Program-made: the position numbers and the translations under genes
Shown: piece after piece, positions 44,589 through 56,640 of the stretch
How positions within the stretch are numbered: the first letter of the stretch is position 1
How the letters are laid out: every line of letters starts with the position of its first letter
NCBI GenBank assembly: GCA_037577475.1
Contig: CM075189.1
Coordinates: 33,330,179 to 33,394,178 of the forward strand
DNA length: 64,000 bases
Direction: 5' to 3'
From: Chaunax sp. Z400
Taxonomy: Eukaryota; Chordata; Actinopteri; Lophiiformes; Chaunacidae
Notes under the pieces: generated by a model
What the model saw: only the letters and a program-made list of their open reading frames with translations
Told to the model about the DNA's origin: nothing
The model's database searches: none

Positions 44589-45149
44589 CTTAACAGAGGA
44601 AGATTGGTCCACAATCACTCTTTCCATTCATGCCCTGCGACCATTTGAAGAAGTTATAAGAGAGACATCAACTGAAAAACATGTTTCTGTTTCAAAAGTG
44701 ATCCCCCTTGTGTCAGCACTTCTCAGAGCAACTGCATCTCATGAGCGACAAGGTAGCATGCTGGCTACTGACTTGCTACTCAGCGCAATACCATCGCCGT
44801 TTCAAAGGTATTGAAACATTTTAACATTGGGATATGGGCAGAGTTTGACACTCAAGTGCTTGCATCCCAGCAGCATCGCACAACTGGAACTGATGTCCTT
44901 GTTGAAATGCGCAGGTTCACAGAAGAAAAGGTGATTCCAAGGTATCAAGACCCACTGCTTTGGTGGAAGAATAATGAGCAAACATTCCCCTCTCTAAGCA
45001 AACTTGCCATGAAATACCTAGGAGTCATTGCATCATCTGTACCTGCAGAAAGAATTCTTTCAAAGGCAGGAGAGCTAGTAAGCCAGAGGAGAAATGCAAT
45101 GAAAGCAAAAAATGTGAATATGTTATTGTTTCTGAACAAAAACCTCTAA
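44589..45149 (+). pseudogene. hAT transposase C-terminal part
   Basis: 44589-44810 reads LTEEDWSTITLSIHALRPFE, then KVIPLVSALL and TDLLLSAIPSPFQR. After a frameshift the frame 44811-45149 reads EKVIPRYQDPLLWWKNNEQT, FPSLSKLAMKYLGVIASSVP and AERILSKAGELVSQRRNAMK, ending NVNMLLFLNKNL. The latter is the hAT dimerisation domain (Dimer_Tnp_hAT), here ending normally with a stop. The N-terminal BED finger and the catalytic centre are absent. It abuts piggyBac P2. Confidence 0.85.
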
Positions 45150-46610
45150 TTTAGTTGTTCTCAACAGGAGGCCCAGGGCTCAAATAAACTAAAAAGGGGC
45201 CATGCCTAGCTTTCGAATTAAAAAAATGTTGACTGATTCTTTTTCCTTTTGCTCATACAATTTTTTAGGTGTGTTGTTTTGTTATTATATTATTTTAAAA
45301 TGGTATTTATCTCAAAACATTTACTGTTGTCCAAAAATGTATGCATGCACATTGTTTATTCGATACATTACCTTTTTTCATGTATGCATGCATGTTTTAC
45401 TTTATAATAATAAAGTCAATATTTTTCTTACGTGCCTTTCAAAACTATCATCTGAGTGAGTGACATAATGTTTCCTTATAGGCTGTAGTAAACACAAACC
45501 CACTACATTGTTGACACAAATACCAGACCGACATGAACATTTAGACGATGTATTCATGTTTGCAGCGACATGCATTGACACAGTCACATACGTCGTCATT
45601 CTCTGCAGTGCCCGTTTGAATAAGCTTATGATATAAAACAAAAATAATATGCTGAGATTTAAGAAAATACAACATAAGACAAAATAACAATTGTTGCCAT
45701 TTTCCAATAAGAATATTGTGAGATGCAGCACTATATCTGACTTTTTTAATGTTCACCTTGTGAACAAAAGCACAAACCTGGTGCTTAGCAGATAACCTTT
45801 TTTTTGTAATCTTTGACTTTTAATATCGTGTCATGGTTCCCAAACTTTATTTCCTGACATTTTTCTGATTTCTGCTTCATAGCAAAGTTTGAGTAAAATG
45901 TCTTTGTTCTACTTTCTCCTTTGGTTTGAATACTTTTTCCCTCTTTTCTTTTTAGTGTCCTTTATCCTCAGTCTTTTGTTCACATTTCCTCTTTCAGTAA
46001 CTGCTTTTTCTTCTTCATTCGACAGTCTGGTGCCCTGGTTGTTACAGCATACAGCCAAATGTGCTATTGTTCTTTGCTCCCTCCTTCCCCCTCAATCCTT
46101 CATCTTCATTGTTCTCTCTCTATCTTGTCTGACTCTGGTTACCTGCATATTTTCTCTTTTGTCTGTCAGACAAAACTCACAGAACTTCACAGTAATCTTA
46201 GGGTTCAGCCACAGCAGCATGACAAACAGCATGTCACACAGTCAGTCCATTTCAATAGAACTATTGCAAAAAATAGAGAGGTCTGCACATTTTTTTTCCA
46301 ATATAGGCCAGAGAATATGGCCTGAACCTTATATCCTATTTATATATAATATATTAATATACTGGTATGTATGTTAAATATGTATTTATATATTGTTACG
46401 TCTAAATTTTTGTTTGAACCCAAGAGCAGACTCAGAGATGGGCGTCAAGGTTTCAAAAAGGTGAATTTAATGACACAACTGGAGGGAGGTGAGAGAGGCT
46501 GCAGACGTTCTGGCTTGGCTTGAGTTTTCTGAGAAGAGGGATTTGGTAAACTGGGACAGGTGTGTGGGGTTACACCCCAACACATACACAGCCACTGAGA
46601 GGAGAGGAGG
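45150..46610. other. Mostly non-coding; contains one repeat copy
   Basis: Apart from the inverted repeat copy at 45452-45625, nothing is recognised. The frame 45889-46377 is T-rich and hydrophobic by composition, without family features. Confidence 0.5.
45452..45625 (-). repeat. Interspersed repeat, copy 2 of an inverted pair
   Basis: Complement of 40549-40718; the two open frames are kept (ALQRMTTYVTVSMHVAANMN; AENDDVCDCVNACRCKH). It lacks one GTT triplet relative to copy 1. Confidence 0.7.
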
Positions 46611-46621
46611 GCGGGGACAAG

Positions 46622-46727
46622 AGACTTGCTCAAGGATACTTCAACTTGTAGACTTGCAGGGGTCGGTGATCGAACCACCGACCTTTCTTTCCGTGAATGG
46701 CCGCTCTACCTCCTGAGCCACAGCCGT
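46622..46727 (-). mobile_element. tRNA-derived SINE fragment (second copy)
   Basis: On minus: TGTGGCTCAGGAGGTAGAGC (A box) and GGTTCGATCA (B-box-like), then 'gcaagtctacaagttgaag'. It matches the head and first body part of the SINE at 5250-5465. Confidence 0.7.
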
Positions 46728-48000
46728 CCTCCGGAAAACATTTTGGTTTTCAGTTTATCAGGATTAAAAGTACCATTTATATAATATGATAAGTCATATA
46801 TTTCAGTAGGTTAGGCAATTTTTAAACATTTTCAATCCTGATATTCTTCATCTAGTGTTCTTTCCCTTCACATCTAAGCTATTGGCCCTCTTGTTAGATT
46901 TGATAATACTGTTTTTATGTACTTGCTGTATATGGTTTTTTTCATGCCGTTACATTACAGCCTACCCCTTTTTGGAGTGTATATCTTTCCAAATTAATCG
47001 CTAAATGTGATACGATGTGTTTTGTATTTGCATATTACTGCTCCTTTAAGATTGCCATCTTGTGGTGTTTCTTCCTGCTGCCTGTTTAGCATCAGGTGGC
47101 AGTGATTGAATTGATTACTGCCTTTATTGGGAGGAGCTTGTTCTCTCTGAGAAAGGCCTGAAGATAACCCACCAGATCGAAATGTTGCTCTTGTTATAAG
47201 AGAAATTAAAGATTATTTCTGGGAGCTGAACAGTATGCAGGCCTCTCTTTTTTTCCACACTGTTCAGTTCTTCTGTCTTGCACCTCTTTTACTGCTGGAT
47301 GTGTGCACACTAGTCTGCTCTTCTGATAGAACCACTGCAAACAACAGACTTGCTCAAGGTAATTGCATGCAGATACTCTCTTGTTGGACATAATGCATAT
47401 TCAGTCACTGTGACTCCTAACATTGGGAAAAGAGATCATCTGGCAAACGTCGTCATATATCCTGAACAGAGTGTTATCCCTCTTCAGTTTCCTGGTTGGT
47501 AATAAATTGTTTTGACCATTTTTACCACTGGTAAAACATGGCTTGATGTTTGACAGAGTATCAAAGATATTGCTTAACAGTATCTCCTTCATACAGATTA
47601 ACAGCTCTAAAACAACCACTTCCAAAAAAAAACCTACCATGCCATTCACTCTTTGGACATGTTTTAGCCATTAAGCATTGTGTCAAACAGCTGTTTAACT
47701 CTAGGTTGAGCACTTATCACAATCTCACCAATACTCAATACACTAAAAGATGTCACTATCTGCAACGGCACAGATTTAGTGCCACTATGGTTTTAACAGA
47801 AAGCCATTGCACCCTTCAAAACTGCATGTACTGTAACACTATAAGGGCCCCCAGTTCCTGACACTGTCACTATGTCATATGTGATCTTTCATTAAAGGTC
47901 TCAAAACAAATCAAAGTCATAATTCATTTGAGGGTATCCCCAATTTGAGAAGGATCTGTAGATATCTGGTATGAGAAACCACATACACATGAATGGCAAA
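46728..48000. other. Non-coding, no gene seen
   Basis: 47090-47230 contains 'gaaaggcctgaagataaccc' and 'accagatcgaaatgttgctc', then 'gagaaattaaagattatt', in the style of a retroposon 3' end. The rest is unassigned AT-rich DNA. Confidence 0.4.
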
Positions 48001-48175
48001 TGTAGTTTGAAGCTTACTAGTCAAAATGACGTCAGGGGGTCAGAAGTGCAAATGTGATGCATAGTTATTTTCCCAGGGGAAAACACCTTCCACACTCAGC
48101 AGGGGAGGGTCTCTGCATGGGAGTACAACATATCACTCTGCAGGTGCAGTATACTCACTGTCAGAGCTTGATAAC

Positions 48176-49697
48176 ATGAGCAACACAAGTGAAGAGAGGA
48201 CAGCTCTAGGATATCTGGAACACATCCTTGGTTGTGATCACGACAGTGAAATAGAGGAGAATGTGTCTGAAGATGAAGACCACCTTGAGGTATATTCTGA
48301 TGATGAAGATTCTGATTATGAACCAACAGATGAGGAAACTGCTATTCCTCCAAATGAGACATTCATGTCAAGAAATGGTGAAATACGGTGGTCCTTATCC
48401 CCCAATAGACGCCAGGCAACACTGTCGGCAGCAAACATAATGAAGGCAGTGCCAGGACCCACCAGGATGGCAGTGACTCGTGTCACAGACATCAAGTCTG
48501 CTTCTGAGCTGGTCATTCCCAATTCAGTACAGAAAATCATTCTAGAAATGACTAATCTGGAAGGGAGGTGTGTGCTTGGGGAGGAGTGGAAGGAGCTGGA
48601 CGAAATGCATTTACATGCGTATTTGGGTCTCCTCATCCTGGCTGGGGTTTACAAGTCCAAGGATGAATCGACAGCCAGCCTGTGGGATGCAGACACAGGC
48701 AGGAACATATTTCGAGCCACAATGTCTCTGGGGACCTTTCACATTTTCTCCAGAGTATCCAATTTGATAATCGTGAGACAAGAGCTGGCAGACGTGAGAG
48801 AGACAAGCTGGCAGCTATTAGGACAGTGTGGGACAAGTGGGTAGAGTGGCTTCCACTACTCTATAACCCAGGACCTAATGTCACAGTGGATGAAAGGCTG
48901 GTGGCATTCAGAGGTCGCTGCCTGTTTAAGCAATGCATGCTTTCCAAACTGGCAAAATAGGGTATAAAAATATGGGCAGCATGTGATGCAAACTCCAGCT
49001 ATGCACCAAACCTGCAGGTTTACACTGGAAAGCCGGTTGGAGGAGCCCCAGAGAGGAATCAGGGCATGAGGGTCGTGCTCGACATGGCACAGGGTCTCAG
49101 GGGTCACAACATAAGCTGTGACAATTTCTTCACGTCCAACAACCTGGGTCAGGAGCTTCTGAAGAAAAAGCTCACAATGGTTGGAACTGTCCGTAAGAAC
49201 AGGGCTGAACTCCCTGCTGAATTGCTGGTGATCAAGAACAGGGCCCCTCAATCCTCCAAGTTCGTTTTCACAGACACCACAGCCCTAGTGTCTTACTGCC
49301 CCAAAAAGGGAGAAAAAAATGTGTTGCTCATGAGCACTCCATAAGAATGCTGAAATCAGCACCAGAGAGGATCATAAACCAAACATGATCCTGGACTACA
49401 ATGCCACCAAAAGAATGACAGCACGCTGGCCTTTAATCATCTTTTATAACATGATTGATATATCGGCCTACAACGCCTTCGTCATCTTTACGGAGATCTT
49501 CCCTGAGTGGAACAGATCTAAGCTCCACAAAAGGCGCCTGTTCCTTGAGGAGCTGGGGAAGGCACTCGTCGTCCCTCATATTGAAAGGAGGCAGCACATC
49601 TTTCCAGGTTGCTGCTGGGGGGAAGAAGAAGAGGAAGAGGTGCCAGGTGTGCAAGCCGTCTGATGACACCAAGACTAGCACGACATGTGTGTCATGA
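48176..49697 (+). pseudogene. piggyBac transposase (PGBD4-like), near full length
   Basis: It starts MSNTSEERTALGYLEHILG with an acidic N-terminus, then reads MTNLEGRCVLGEEWKELDEM, HLHAYLGLLILAGVYKSKDE and SLWDADTGRNIFRATMSL. A frameshift lies near 48765. It continues DKLAAIRTVWDKWVEWLPLL, NVTVDERLVAFRGRC (first Asp), a TAG at 48958-48960 within 'SKLAK*GIKIWAACD', QVYTGKPVGGAPERNQGMRV, NISCDNFFTSNNLGQELL (second Asp), TMVGTVRKNRAELP and VSYCPKKGEKNVLLMST. A frameshift lies near 49345. It resumes NMILDYNATK, but the following GGVDNLD block with the third catalytic Asp is deleted, rejoining at RMTARWPLIIF. It ends in the zinc-finger tail KKKRKRCQVC...TCVS. Four lesions; inactive. Confidence 0.9.
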
Positions 49698-49722
49698 CAA
49701 CATGTTCCTCCTGTGCTGTGTC

Positions 49723-49744
49723 GACACACACACACACACACACA
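49723..49744. repeat. (AC)11 microsatellite after the P3 stop
   Basis: It lies 26 bp after the P3 stop codon, the same relative place as the large array that follows P1. Confidence 0.9.
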
Positions 49745-50271
49745 TCTCTGGCTCATTTTTCTTAATTGCTGTTAATTGCTGTTTCTAAACAATAAAAGTT
49801 TACTTTCAGTAAAAATCTTTATGACTCATTTGGCTTGATTTTAAGTGAACGGGTCAATTTGACCCTGAACAGAAGAGGTGTCTCATCTCTATTTATCAAC
49901 ATCACCTGATGGGAAAAAAATGTTTGAAAATTTAAAAAATAATTTAAAAAATGTTATGTTATGCAAAACTAATGTATTTTATATCTAGGTTTTTCCAATG
50001 TACAGAAAAATGTGTTTGAATGTGTGTTTTTTGTGAAAAATGGGTGAATTATCCTAATGGAACCATGATCTGTGAGAGGTGAACAACACAGTTGCACTAA
50101 ATATTGATTGAATTCATAGTAATAAGAGGTATAAACAATGTACAAATCCAAAAATCAGGGTTTTGGGGTTTCTGACTTTCTGAATTTTTGGATCTTTAAA
50201 CAAGCACTGGGTCACATTGACCCAGGAATATTTTGGCTGTTACAGAAAAACGAATATAACAGGAGGGTTAA

Positions 50272-50969
50272 TGTTAAAAGGGCTTGCCATAGAGAGCTCC
50301 ACTGGCCATGATACGCCTCTTATATTATGACAGGCTGCCAGCAGCTCTCCCTGCTCTCTCCCATTAAAAGGGGAATTTTAAAGCTGAGAGGTTCTTGAAA
50401 CACACCGAGTCAGCTTTTAGCCTAATCTTCAAATTTACCCGGGTTATGGCATATTTATCACTCATTGATCAGGGATTACACCTTTTTTAAATGTGTGCCT
50501 TTCCCAGTGACCCTGCTGTCTGCAGGTAATTGAAAGTGCAGATTCTCATTATCTCTATAGTAAAACCAGGGTTGGTTCCCCTGTTGCTGCACTCCTCTGA
50601 GCATTTGCTAACAGCTGTGCTTTCTTATCTTTGGGACTGTTGAACAAGAGTACCTGGCCTTTCCAATCCCTGTTGCAGTGACACAATGGGTGGAGTTGTG
50701 TTTGTCTTTTATTACTCGTAAGGGAACCACAAAAACAGACATTTGGCTTCTATAGACCTTTAAAACTTGTCTTAACATTAAGTGTACACCACTGGGATCG
50801 TCACCACCTGACCCACATGACACATAACAGCATGATGCAGTCATCGACCTTTATTCTTAAAATTCAGTTTGACACAGCATTACAAGGGAAGAGGTAGCAG
50901 CATGAAGTAATAAGAATAAAAGTACTTTATTCTTACCATCTTTAGTGAAGACGGTCATCTCCAGACTGC
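50272..50969. other. Non-coding, no gene seen
   Basis: No repeat, RNA gene or coding region recognised. Confidence 0.5.
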
Positions 50970-51128
50970 CCCATTGGTGGAGGAAGTCTGGCCACAGAAC
51001 ACCTCTGGATTCCAAAGGAAGAGCTGGAAAAGGTTGCTGGGGAAGATGATGTCTGGAATGTCTGGTGTAGCATTCTGCCATCAAGAACAAACCCCAGATA
51101 CGAGGAAGGAAATGGATGGATGGATGGA
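50970..51128 (+). repeat. LINE 3' end with (ATGG)n tail
   Basis: 'gaacacctctggattcc... agagctggaaaaggttgctg... gtctggaatgtctgg...' ending in 'aatggatggatggatgg'. This matches the 3' end of a common fish non-LTR element, in which the strings encode or follow the last RT-associated residues (EELEEVAGE). Only about 160 bp are kept. Confidence 0.6.
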
Positions 51129-51680
51129 ATCTAGTCATACTGTGGGTGACTATTATTCAATTACAAAATGTCAATAAATAACAGAATGCTGATCCAATAT
51201 GGTTCCAGTCCAGTGGAATCATTTAATGATAAATACACTTTCCTTGAAGTGCAGCACCTACAACCTTTATATATTAATAAACACACCACCTCCATAGACA
51301 TCAGCTGTAGTGTAATGCCCATGTAGAGCATAATGCCCTATATAATGTCCTATATTCTAAAGAAGTAAAGTGTGATCCAACAATGCGTATCCACACAACA
51401 TGCATACAGATTATCTTCCCCTTTTAAAAAAGGATATAATTTGGGGAATGTAGATGTGATATTGATGTTGGAGAACTAAAAGGTAAACTCCCACTCGGTA
51501 TATTCCTGCTCAGGGCATGTGAAGAATTTTGAAAGTAACCACGATATTTTTATTCAGTAGGACGAATGCTATTCTACAGCCTGATATAACATATTTTTTA
51601 ACACTGCAGAATACAGAGAACAATTCCGATTTTAAGCCCCTGTGGGGCGAATATTTTGAAAGGGCCATTTTTCAAATTCG
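51129..51680. other. Non-coding, no gene seen
   Basis: AT-rich sequence without recognisable features. Confidence 0.5.
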
Positions 51681-51689
51681 GTGAAGTCT

Positions 51690-51965
51690 TCCCCAAGGGC
51701 TTTCCCAGATTTTTATGCGTGGAAGTTTCAAATCTGCGATCAAATGGAGAACATGGAGAAGAGAAAGCGTGGACGACCTAAAATAACAGTGCGAGGAAAA
51801 GGCGTCCAGTTGCTGACGAAAACAAACGGAGAGCAAAACTGGTAAATAGTGGAGAGCAGAAGGATCGATGGGAGCTACTGAAATCCAAATCTGGACACAC
51901 GGCTGGCTTGTGCTTAAGGGACAGGAAGCTGCAGGGAAACAGCTGCCAGGTAGGGGAAAACCAAA
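51690..51965 (+). pseudogene. Fragment of a repeat-borne gene with AT-hook motif
   Basis: ATG 51744 gives MENMEKRKRGRPKITVRGKG, with K-R-G-R-P-K being an AT-hook. In the next frame DENKRRAKLVNSGEQKDRWELLKSK follows, the style of a DNA-binding module (RRAxxxRxNxGxxFxRWRELK) found in many copies in fish genomes. A donor-like 'gccag|gtaggg' lies at 51950. Frames are broken. The family assignment is from memory and weak. Confidence 0.4.
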
Positions 51966-52097
51966 ACAAATCTACCCACGGAATTCCTTTTCATTAGGCA
52001 TGTTTTCATTTGAACTATATGCATTGAAACTTGACCAAATAATAAAATGATATTTATTAATTGATATGCCACATTTTAATATATTTTCCCTCGACTG

Positions 52098-52467
52098 TGT
52101 GATTGTCTGATTGTCTCCACCTGGTGTTGATTGTCTCCTCCTCCCTGTGCCACCTGTTTTTCATTCCCTTCCTTATCCCAGTGTATGTCTGTGTGATTCC
52201 CTCTGTGAGTTGCCAGTTCGTCATTGTCGTTTTGTCTGTGTTTTATCACTTATCCCAGTGTTTCATCTAAGTGCTCATCAGTAAGTTTTCTTTCTGTTGA
52301 ATTTTTGTTACCTCCTGTGTTCCTGCCTTTTACCTTTGTTTGTTGGATTTTGCCTTCTGGACTGTTATGTTATGTTATGTTTGGACTTTTGTTTTATTAA
52401 ATCCTTGAACTACACCCTGTCCCCTGTGTTGTCTGCATTTGAGTCCAGTATTTTGTGAATCCTGACA
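52098..52467 (+). repeat. 5'-truncated copy of the repeat at 41787-42466
   Basis: It shares 'gtgtgattgtctgattgtct', 'ccacctg... tgattgtctcctcctccctg', 'ccctctgt[tg]ag', 'attaaat' and the terminal GTGAATCCTGACA. An internal 'tatgttatgttatgtt' microsatellite lies at 52368-52381. Confidence 0.75.
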
Positions 52468-53126
52468 TCCTGTATCTGTCGGTGCTTGAGACAATCCTCA
52501 CACTAAACTAGCTAAATCTGCAAACAGCAGACCGTCCTCACTGGCTTGTATGACTCGTGTCAATCTAGCTTTTGAAAAGGAAATTTCTAGATTAGTCTCC
52601 ATTCAATGATCACAAAGTCTTCAATCTGGGCATGTTAAGCCAAATGATATGCAAGTCAAAATAATTTGCCTAAATGCAGCTTATCCTGGTTATGTGTACC
52701 TCCAGCTCATCTACATATTAATGAAGTCACATCAATTTAATTTCTATCTCATTACTACTTCCAATAGACCAGGTTTATATTGCACTCTTTATTTTACACA
52801 GAAACCCAATAATTCCCCCATGAGCACACATATACAGATGCAAAGCAACAGAAACAATACCAGTGATAACAACAGGACAATGACAGAAAACAATATTAAA
52901 ACTATTCAGTTTACACAAACTTCTCATGTTGTGGTTTTCACATCGTCATTGGAAGAGGACGTAGAAATACATGGCTGACAAGTTTTTCAAGGTTTTGTTC
53001 AGCTCCTGCCCAAACTTTAAAACGGCCTGGTCAACCTTAAAGGACACACAGGACAACTCACTCTTCTTCTCTCCTTCATTGCTGTCCAGTTGCATGTTCT
53101 TTGTTACAGTCCAGTTTCATTTGTTG
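52468..53126. other. Non-coding, no gene seen
   Basis: AT-rich; no features recognised. Confidence 0.45.
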
Positions 53127-54100
53127 TAGGGGAGAGTGGGGTAAAATGAGCCAGTGGGTAAGTTGACCCACCCCCCCTATCTAGGTAACTGTGCACATGT
53201 TTTGTCATGTGACTATAAATTCAGGAAGCACCCATCATTTCTATATTGCTGTGATGTAGAGAAGCACATGGGAGAAGTATTTTTTTACACAAAAAAAAGT
53301 GTTTTGCTTGTCAAATTAATTTTCTGCATGTCAGGTATGATGATTGTTATGTCAAAGCAAATTTATCCAGGTCTAAAATGTTTCATACATGTTGGTATGT
53401 TGTTAAGTTCCTTGAACATCTGCTTCAGCACATCAAGTGCTCCCCTGACCAGCCGGTGCTGCTAATCCTTCATAACCATGAGGCCCACATTTCACTGAGG
53501 GCTTTGGCTATAGCAAAAACAAAGGGTATTGTTATGCTCACAATTCCACCTCACACATCCCATCGCCTGCAGCCTCTGGACAAGAGTGTTTATGGTCCGT
53601 TTAAGACCTACTACAACAGAGCTCTTGATGGCTGGATGAGATCCCACCCAGGCAAAGCAGCCAGCATATACTGTATGAAATCCCTGGCTGTGTGAATGAA
53701 GCTTTTATGTCAGCGATGACACCTCGGAATATCTCTTCTGGATGCAGGTCCAGAGGAATCTTTTCCCTTACAACAGAGATGTTTTCTCTGATTCAGAGGT
53801 TGAGCCATCCATGGTGTCAGACAGGCCCATCCCTGAGCTGCAGCCTGCAGCCTGTAGATGACATACCTGAGGTTTCAACCTCCATCTCTGCGCAGCTGCC
53901 TTTACCATGCCCTGCACATGCATGTGCTTCACCAAGTCACACAGATTCACACCCCAACCAGACTGGATGTGTGTCTCCAGTATGAGCATGGAAGTATGAG
54001 ATTTGGGACACAGCATTGGTCTGAAGACATCTGATAGCACCATTAGCTGGCAACAGGAAGTAAGCCTCGAGTGACACACTTTGTGGAATTTACCTGAATC
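53127..54100 (+). pseudogene. pogo/Tigger-like transposase relic
   Basis: The left end 'gtaggggagagtggggtaaa' plus 'atgagcca' is the terminal type of a fish pogo-like element. After a large internal deletion the frame 53378-53695 reads KCSPDQPVLLILHNHEAHIS, LRALAIAKTKGIVMLTIPPH and TSHRLQPLDKSVYGPFKTYY, the DDE_1 core. The family has L-L-D-N-H at the second catalytic Asp; here it is L-H-N-H, so the Asp is lost. After frameshifts: GCVNEAFMSAMTPRNISSGF, then FNRDVFSDSE, the usual C-terminal region. Not functional. Confidence 0.75.
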
Positions 54101-54480
54101 TTTCATGGTGTGGCCTACACATCATATAATCAAACAGAGGGTAACATTATGAGGTGCCATCTATCGCCACATAGTGGACACAGAAAGTGAAATCATAATT
54201 GTTCACTTGGTGTCCGGAATGCATGAACATTCAGACCCGTGTTTACATCCAGGTGTACGGTACGAGGCTGCAGAGGTGCTGGGGTCCGTTCAACGCTGCC
54301 CGTAGCTTTTGTCGTCATGTTTTGTTATTTGCTGTTGTGGTTTCCTATTTCTCGTTGTGTTTTACATTTCAGGGCCATTGTCCAAACTGGTTCTGCCAAT
54401 GAATTTTCTAACAATAATGAATAACACACACACACACAGTAGAGTCACATGAGTAATACAGTGTCAGAAACGTGTGTTTG
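54101..54480. other. Non-coding, no gene seen
   Basis: A short (AC)8 lies at 54424-54439. Nothing else is assigned. Confidence 0.45.
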
Positions 54481-54625
54481 GATGCTCTGGGTTGGACTGG
54501 GCTGTAGCTGAGACCGTGTCCTCTGTAGACCTGTTGTTTTGGTAGGCTGCCCAGATCAATGGGGATGATATCTTCTTCTCAAAGCACTTCATAAGTTACT
54601 GGGGTTAGAGCCACTGGGCGATAAC
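54481..54625 (-). pseudogene. LINE reverse-transcriptase scrap
   Basis: On minus, YRPVALTPVTYEVL is followed after a stop and shift by AAYQNNRSTEDTVSA. The family pattern is [DN]YRPVALTS...MK.FE...P.QFAYR.NRSTEDA, from CR1/L2/Rex1-type reverse transcriptases. Only about 45 codons survive. Confidence 0.6.
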
Positions 54626-55838
54626 CTTTAAGGAGACTGGTGTACCCTGCCTCTCACCCAGTGTCAACAACAATAGGCTTCATATATTTTTATTATTTGT
54701 TTACCAGCTATTTGTACCATCATAATGTATAAGACTAGTAGAATAATGCAATACTGTGTAAGGAAAAGGGGCAGACTAGAAGCACGTTGCAACATAAACT
54801 ACAAAATCCATCTTCCAACCTACTACAGGACCATTCCTTAGAATCTTGATGTCTGCAAAGATTGAAAGCACACATTAAGGCTGCACCAGGCTTGCACTTT
54901 TGGCTCCTATTGCCAGTGACAAATTACAATTTGAAGTCTGATGGGGAGAAATCCTGTAATGTAAAATCAATAAAGTGCACCCAGGAGTTGTTCTGCGATA
55001 CAGTAAGGAAACAAAGAGACAAGGGAGGAAAAAAGACGTAATAATAGAATAATGCTTTCTCTGGTGCTTCAGTTAAGTAAGTGAGCACAACTTTATTTAT
55101 GAAGCACTCAGTATTAAAAAAGGCAGTTATAAATGACAGAATGTAAGCACATAACATGGAAGAGTAAATCGTCTTGTGGCTCTGACTTCCAGAATGAGAC
55201 AGTTCCACAAGCTAAAAGCTAATACAGCCAAGTGGAGAGCTATCCATTACATGACAAGAATCATTGGAACCTGGGTCTGTCCTTAGTTTCCTTCACCATA
55301 ATAGCTTGTATTCACACTTTTTATTTGCCTGTAGACCTTTCTATAGCTCCACTTCACTGGGAGCACACATTCCAATATCCGCACACCCAGAATCAATTAA
55401 AATCTATGATTAATGAGGGCCATGTTGAAAAGAACTTCTTTTTTTCTCATTTCTTGTAGGAGAAGAGTTGATCCAATTTTAATTTCAATCATTCGACATT
55501 TAAATTTTGCTATAAATTGCTATAAAGTGACGTATTGTTTCCTTCTAAAAAATAAATGCAGAATCTTTTTTGATCTTCTACTTTTTATATGAAATATTAA
55601 ATAAATAAATGCTGTGTCCAAAGAGCTGATGTGACAGTCCTTTGTCAAAAACCGTCCTTCATTGCTGGTGGCAGTTTTTCATAGTGCTTGTCTCATCATT
55701 GTTGAATTCATACTGGTGCAACATGACTGTGGTTCTCAGTTTGATTAATGCTGCTTCTGACGCTCCATCAGTATAATTGTGTGTTTATTCTACCTCAGGC
55801 ACTTTGAGAACTTAGATCTACTAACTTCATCACTGTAA

Positions 55839-55910
<72 letters not shown>

Positions 55911-56415
55911 CTGAGTGGCTACTATTCCTAGTGTATTTGCTGTCCATCTGACACATTAGCACTATAGCTTGCAGACTGGTTGCCCAAGTGCAACAGTAAC
56001 AGCCTCTAATCACGATAGCATACACTCATGCACACACTTAAGCCTAAAGCAAACATACTGCATGCTGCACTGTGCACACGCAAAGGCACACATTCACACA
56101 CACACGTTATCGAGTTCTAAGAGATTCCCACCCAGCACATTCAAAACCCTTGGCTTAAAACCTTGAGAGCTGCTCACATACATGGATTTAAGAGAAAGAA
56201 CTGGAGGACATTTTCTTAAATTACTCTTTAAGTAGTAGCTTTGTGTTTGAGTTATATATCAATGGATGTGATCGGAGGCAGGACCCCTGAGTCCTCTGGA
56301 TGGAACCATTAGTCTGTGGGTGTAAATCAGGGGTAATCAACTAAAATTGCAAGAGGTTGAGTATAAGTCAACCCTCGTCCCCTGCTGACGTCTGAATCTG
56401 AGGCCTGAGGCCTCT
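54626..56415. other. Non-coding, no gene seen
   Basis: AT-rich, with the GT microsatellite at 55841. No gene is recognised. Confidence 0.5.
55841..55908. repeat. (GT)34 microsatellite
   Basis: 68 bp of uninterrupted GT, the longest pure dinucleotide run in the window. Confidence 0.97.
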
Positions 56416-56640
56416 TAACCCCTAAAGGCCCATTTGTGCTTAATGTGAAAGACATATGAATATGGTCAGAGGGTTCCGTTTGTAATCTGCATTCATTTTG
56501 TACGTTTTTGTGCACGTTTTAGGAGAGCTTATAGATATGGATGACATGGAGCAGTACCACTGGAAAAGGTTGGGGGCAGTGTAGCCTTAATTCATGCACG
56601 GAAAAACAAATAAGTACGAACACAAAGAGGAAGACGGAAA
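56416..56640 (+). mobile_element. piggyBac leader fragment
   Basis: It begins TTAACCCCTAAAGGCCC, a TTAA plus CCC terminus. 56530-56640 matches the leader of P1 (33885-34000; for example 'catggagca', 'ggcagtgtagc', 'gtacg[ga]acacaa'). The P1 terminus itself is not recognisable, so this copy may show what the P1 family's left end looked like. Confidence 0.55.

Larger units (their letters stand above)
48000..50271 (+). mobile_element. piggyBac element copy P3
   Basis: The right end is '...atataacaggagGGTTAA' (TTAA at 50268-50271), the mirror of a piggyBac TTAACC terminus. Inside it, 'gggtcaatttgaccc' (49849-49863) and 'gggtcacattgaccc' (50200-50214) are self-complementary subterminal repeats. 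The left end was not found; coding begins at 48176. Confidence 0.7.

Noticed and set aside
45889..46377. 162-codon frame rich in Phe, Leu and Ser
   Set aside because: It looks like a membrane protein only because the DNA is T-rich. No family motif is present, and the shifted frame is equally open.
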